The notes under the pieces are model-generated. The model ran no database searches, was not told the DNA's origin, and worked only from the letters and a program-made list of their open reading frames with translations. Made by a program: the position numbers and the translations under genes. Shown one piece after another: positions 62,074 to 64,000 of a stretch of 64,000 nt of DNA; position 1 is the first letter of the stretch; each line of letters begins with the position of its first letter. The stretch comes from Planctomycetaceae bacterium (GTDB taxonomy: Bacteria > Planctomycetota > Planctomycetia > Planctomycetales > Planctomycetaceae), in the NCBI GenBank assembly GCA_020638955.1, contig JACKHO010000006.1, forward strand, positions 248,001-312,000, read 5' to 3'.

Positions 62074-64000
62074 GTGTCAGAAGAGCAGCAGAACGCCTCT
62101 GGAGATGACTACGGCGCGGACAAAATTCAGCACCTGGAAGGCATTGAAGGAATTCGGCATCGCCCCGCGATGTATATTGGCGGAACCGATTTGGTCGGGC
62201 TGCATCACCTCGTCTGGGAGGTGAGCGACAACGTTCTCGACGAGTACTCGAACGGCTACGCGACGACCGCGAACGTTCAAATCAACGGTGATGGATCGAT
62301 TACCGTTTCCGATGACGGCCGGGGTATTCCGGTCGGCATGATGAAGGACAAGGGAAAGAGCGCCCTCGAAGTGGTCTTCACCGAAATCCACGCTGGCGGA
62401 AAATTCGACCGCAAGGCGTACGCCGTGGGAACCGGCGGACTGCACGGCGTCGGTATTACGGCGGTCAACGCCTGTAGCGAGTGGGTCGAAGTGGTCGTGA
62501 AGCGGGAAGGCTTCGAATGGACCATGGAATTCTCGCGGGGACGCGTTACAGAGGATCTGAAAAAGGGACCGGCCACGAATCAGACAGGCACGACGGTCAC
62601 CTTCAAACCCGATCCCCAAATCTTCCCGAACACAACCTTCAACTACGACACCATCCACAAGAAGCTGCAGGATAGTGCGTTTCTGAATGCGGGTGTGCGC
62701 ATTCAATTGCACGACGAACGCTCCGGCCAGTCCGACACATTCCATTACGAAGACGGTCTCGCCGAGTTCGTGAAGTGGATTAACCGCACCGAAAATCCCA
62801 TCCACTCCGATGTCATTCGGCTGAGTGGTGCTCAGGAAACCACTGAAGTGGACGTGGCCCTGCAGTGGAACGATGGTTACTCAGAGACCGTGCGCTGTTT
62901 TGCCAACGGAATTTCCAACAGCGAAGGCGGCACGCACTTCTCGGGATTCAAAACGGCTTTGACCCGCGTGCTGAATTCCTACGGCAAACGCGAGAATTTG
63001 TTCAAGGACATGAATCCTTCGGGCGATGACTTCCGCGAAGGACTGGCCGCCGTGGTGACTTGTCGAATTCCGAACCCGCAGTTCGAATCGCAGACGAAAA
63101 TCAAACTGACGAATCCCGAAGTCGAAGGTGCGATGAACTCCATCGTCGGCGAAGGATTGACGAAGTACCTCGAAGAGAACCCTCAAATCGCCAAAATGAT
63201 TTGCCAGAAGGGGCTCCGTGCTGCGGAAGCACGTGAAGCCGCGAAGAAGGCCCGCGATTTGGCCCGCGACAAAGGGAAGGTCGGCACGGGCGGATTGCCG
63301 GAAAAGCTGCGGGATTGTCGAAATCACTCGCTGGACGTTTCGGAACTGTACCTGGTGGAAGGGGACTCTGCCGGTGGATCGGCCGACACGGGTCGCGATT
63401 CCGGCACGCAGGCCATTCTTCCGCTCCGTGGAAAAATCCTGAACGTGGAAAAGGCGCAGCTCATCAAAGTGCTCGCCAACAAGGAAGTCGCGGCACTCTT
63501 CAAAGCGATTGGCATTCCACCCGTTGCTGAAGAGCAGGACGTGTCCCGGCGTCGTTACGGGAAAATCATCCTGATGACGGACGCCGACGTCGACGGTTCG
63601 CACATCCGGACGCTACTGCTGACCTTTCTGTTCCGTCACATGCGCGAGTTGGTGAAGCAGGGAGCTGTGTATGTCGCCCAACCGCCGCTCTACCGCGTGT
63701 TGTCGAAAACGCGTCGCAATCAAAAGCCGCGGTATGTGCAGACGCACGAAGAAATGATGTCGGAACTGCTGAGCCTCGGCCTGCAGGGAGCCGAGCTGCG
63801 GTTGCTGCCCCGTGAAAGCCTGCTTTCTGAGCAGGTGGCGGAACACCGTGGTGCTCGCGAGGAAGAACGCGTCTTCAGCACGGAAGACCTGGCCAAACTG
63901 GCGACCATCCTGGCTCCGATGGATGATCCGATTGAAGCCATTGAGCGACGCGGCATTTCGCTGCGACGTCTCGCAATGGAGCACGCCACTGCCGACGGAC
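62074..64000 (+). CDS. gyrB: DNA gyrase subunit B, N-terminal part (3' end outside window)
   Basis: The frame runs open to the window end, giving 642 codons of a protein normally 800 residues or more. I choose the GTG at 62074, preceded by GGTGGAG at 6-nt spacing; an in-frame GTG at 62062 is the alternative. The GHKL ATPase has RPAMYIGG near 32-39, the catalytic Glu in WEVSDN near 53, DDGRGIP near 85 and GGLHGVG near 125. The transducer domain follows. The TOPRIM domain has VEGDSAGGSA near 430 and MTDADVDGSHIR near 505, holding the metal-binding acidic residues. It supplies ATP hydrolysis for negative supercoiling with GyrA. The SADTGRDSGTQ stretch differs from the commoner SAKQGRD form. Confidence 0.96.
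   Translation, partial: MSEEQQNASGDDYGADKIQHLEGIEGIRHRPAMYIGGTDLVGLHHLVWEVSDNVLDEYSNGYATTANVQINGDGSITVSDDGRGIPVGMMKDKGKSALEVVFTEIHAGGKFDRKAYAVGTGGLHGVGITAVNACSEWVEVVVKREGFEWTMEFSRGRVTEDLKKGPATNQTGTTVTFKPDPQIFPNTTFNYDTIHKKLQDSAFLNAGVRIQLHDERSGQSDTFHYEDGLAEFVKWINRTENPIHSDVIRLSGAQETTEVDVALQWNDGYSETVRCFANGISNSEGGTHFSGFKTALTRVLNSYGKRENLFKDMNPSGDDFREGLAAVVTCRIPNPQFESQTKIKLTNPEVEGAMNSIVGEGLTKYLEENPQIAKMICQKGLRAAEAREAAKKARDLARDKGKVGTGGLPEKLRDCRNHSLDVSELYLVEGDSAGGSADTGRDSGTQAILPLRGKILNVEKAQLIKVLANKEVAALFKAIGIPPVAEEQDVSRRRYGKIILMTDADVDGSHIRTLLLTFLFRHMRELVKQGAVYVAQPPLYRVLSKTRRNQKPRYVQTHEEMMSELLSLGLQGAELRLLPRESLLSEQVAEHRGAREEERVFSTEDLAKLATILAPMDDPIEAIERRGISLRRLAMEHATADG

Noticed and set aside
62077..63603. 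Two long minus-strand open frames (242 and 240 codons) over gyrB
   Set aside because: Antisense of gyrB, whose ATPase and TOPRIM motifs are complete on the plus strand.

Overview
The window is from a planctomycete (Planctomycetota, probably order Planctomycetales). This rests on co-occurring lineage hallmarks: two DUF1501 proteins with Tat-like leaders, two DUF1549/DUF1553 cytochrome-like proteins, a PSCyt1-WD40 protein, two Tat-exported Gfo/Idh/MocA oxidoreductases, a sulfatase, a large dehydrogenase ending in a CxxCH heme domain, and a giant exported protein with the LEDRTLLA motif. Coding strands alternate, intergenic regions are long, and several start codons are GTG or TTG. No rRNA, complete insertion sequence or CRISPR array was seen.

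Layout. 1-9658: the 3' end of a UvrD-type helicase/nuclease gene, an SDR, small unknown proteins, a MocA-LRR pair and a 1303-residue membrane coiled-coil protein. 10021-18412: tRNA-Lys(TTT), a decayed tyrosine integrase, then a four-gene operon (DUF1501, PPC-domain, Big2/DUF1549/DUF1553, PSCyt1-WD40). 18632-27398: a tightly overlapping minus-strand cassette of a divergent ketol-acid reductoisomerase (KARI)-like enzyme, an SDR, a TIM-barrel isomerase and an NCS1 permease. It is divergent from a FadR-type GntR regulator, which is followed by an alpha-L-rhamnosidase. 27424-34616: a second DUF1501 and DUF1549/DUF1553 pair (divergent here), three small unknown genes and L-fuconate dehydratase. 34996-38314: convergent VWA-membrane and DUF58 genes. 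38315-41430: a structured leader-like transcript with a terminator, a sulfotransferase, class II fructose-bisphosphate aldolase and a zinc-ribbon membrane protein. 42066-51228: a 2209-residue modular extracellular protein, an unknown gene and a caspase-like protein flanked by related 30-bp direct repeats. 51229-64000: a sulfatase, a second MocA oxidoreductase, an exported metallo-beta-lactamase-fold protein, dapB, pyrE, the large heme-domain dehydrogenase, pckA and the 5' part of gyrB.

How the genes fit together. Housekeeping genes (tRNA-Lys, fba, dapB, pyrE, pckA, gyrB) are interleaved with exported polysaccharide-degradation and redox functions. The rhamnosidase, sulfatase, sulfotransferase, L-fuconate dehydratase, MocA proteins and cytochrome-like proteins fit a lifestyle of degrading sulfated, deoxysugar-rich (algal) polysaccharides. 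That is inference from family knowledge.

The most promising unusual items are three. The KARI-like cassette encodes a KARI homologue in which the usual active-site His and Lys appear replaced. The segment at 38532-38753 combines a 16-nt match to the anti-Shine-Dalgarno tail, a 14-codon ORF, mutually exclusive short hairpins and an intrinsic terminator. The repeat-flanked caspase-like gene has an unrecognised C-terminal half.
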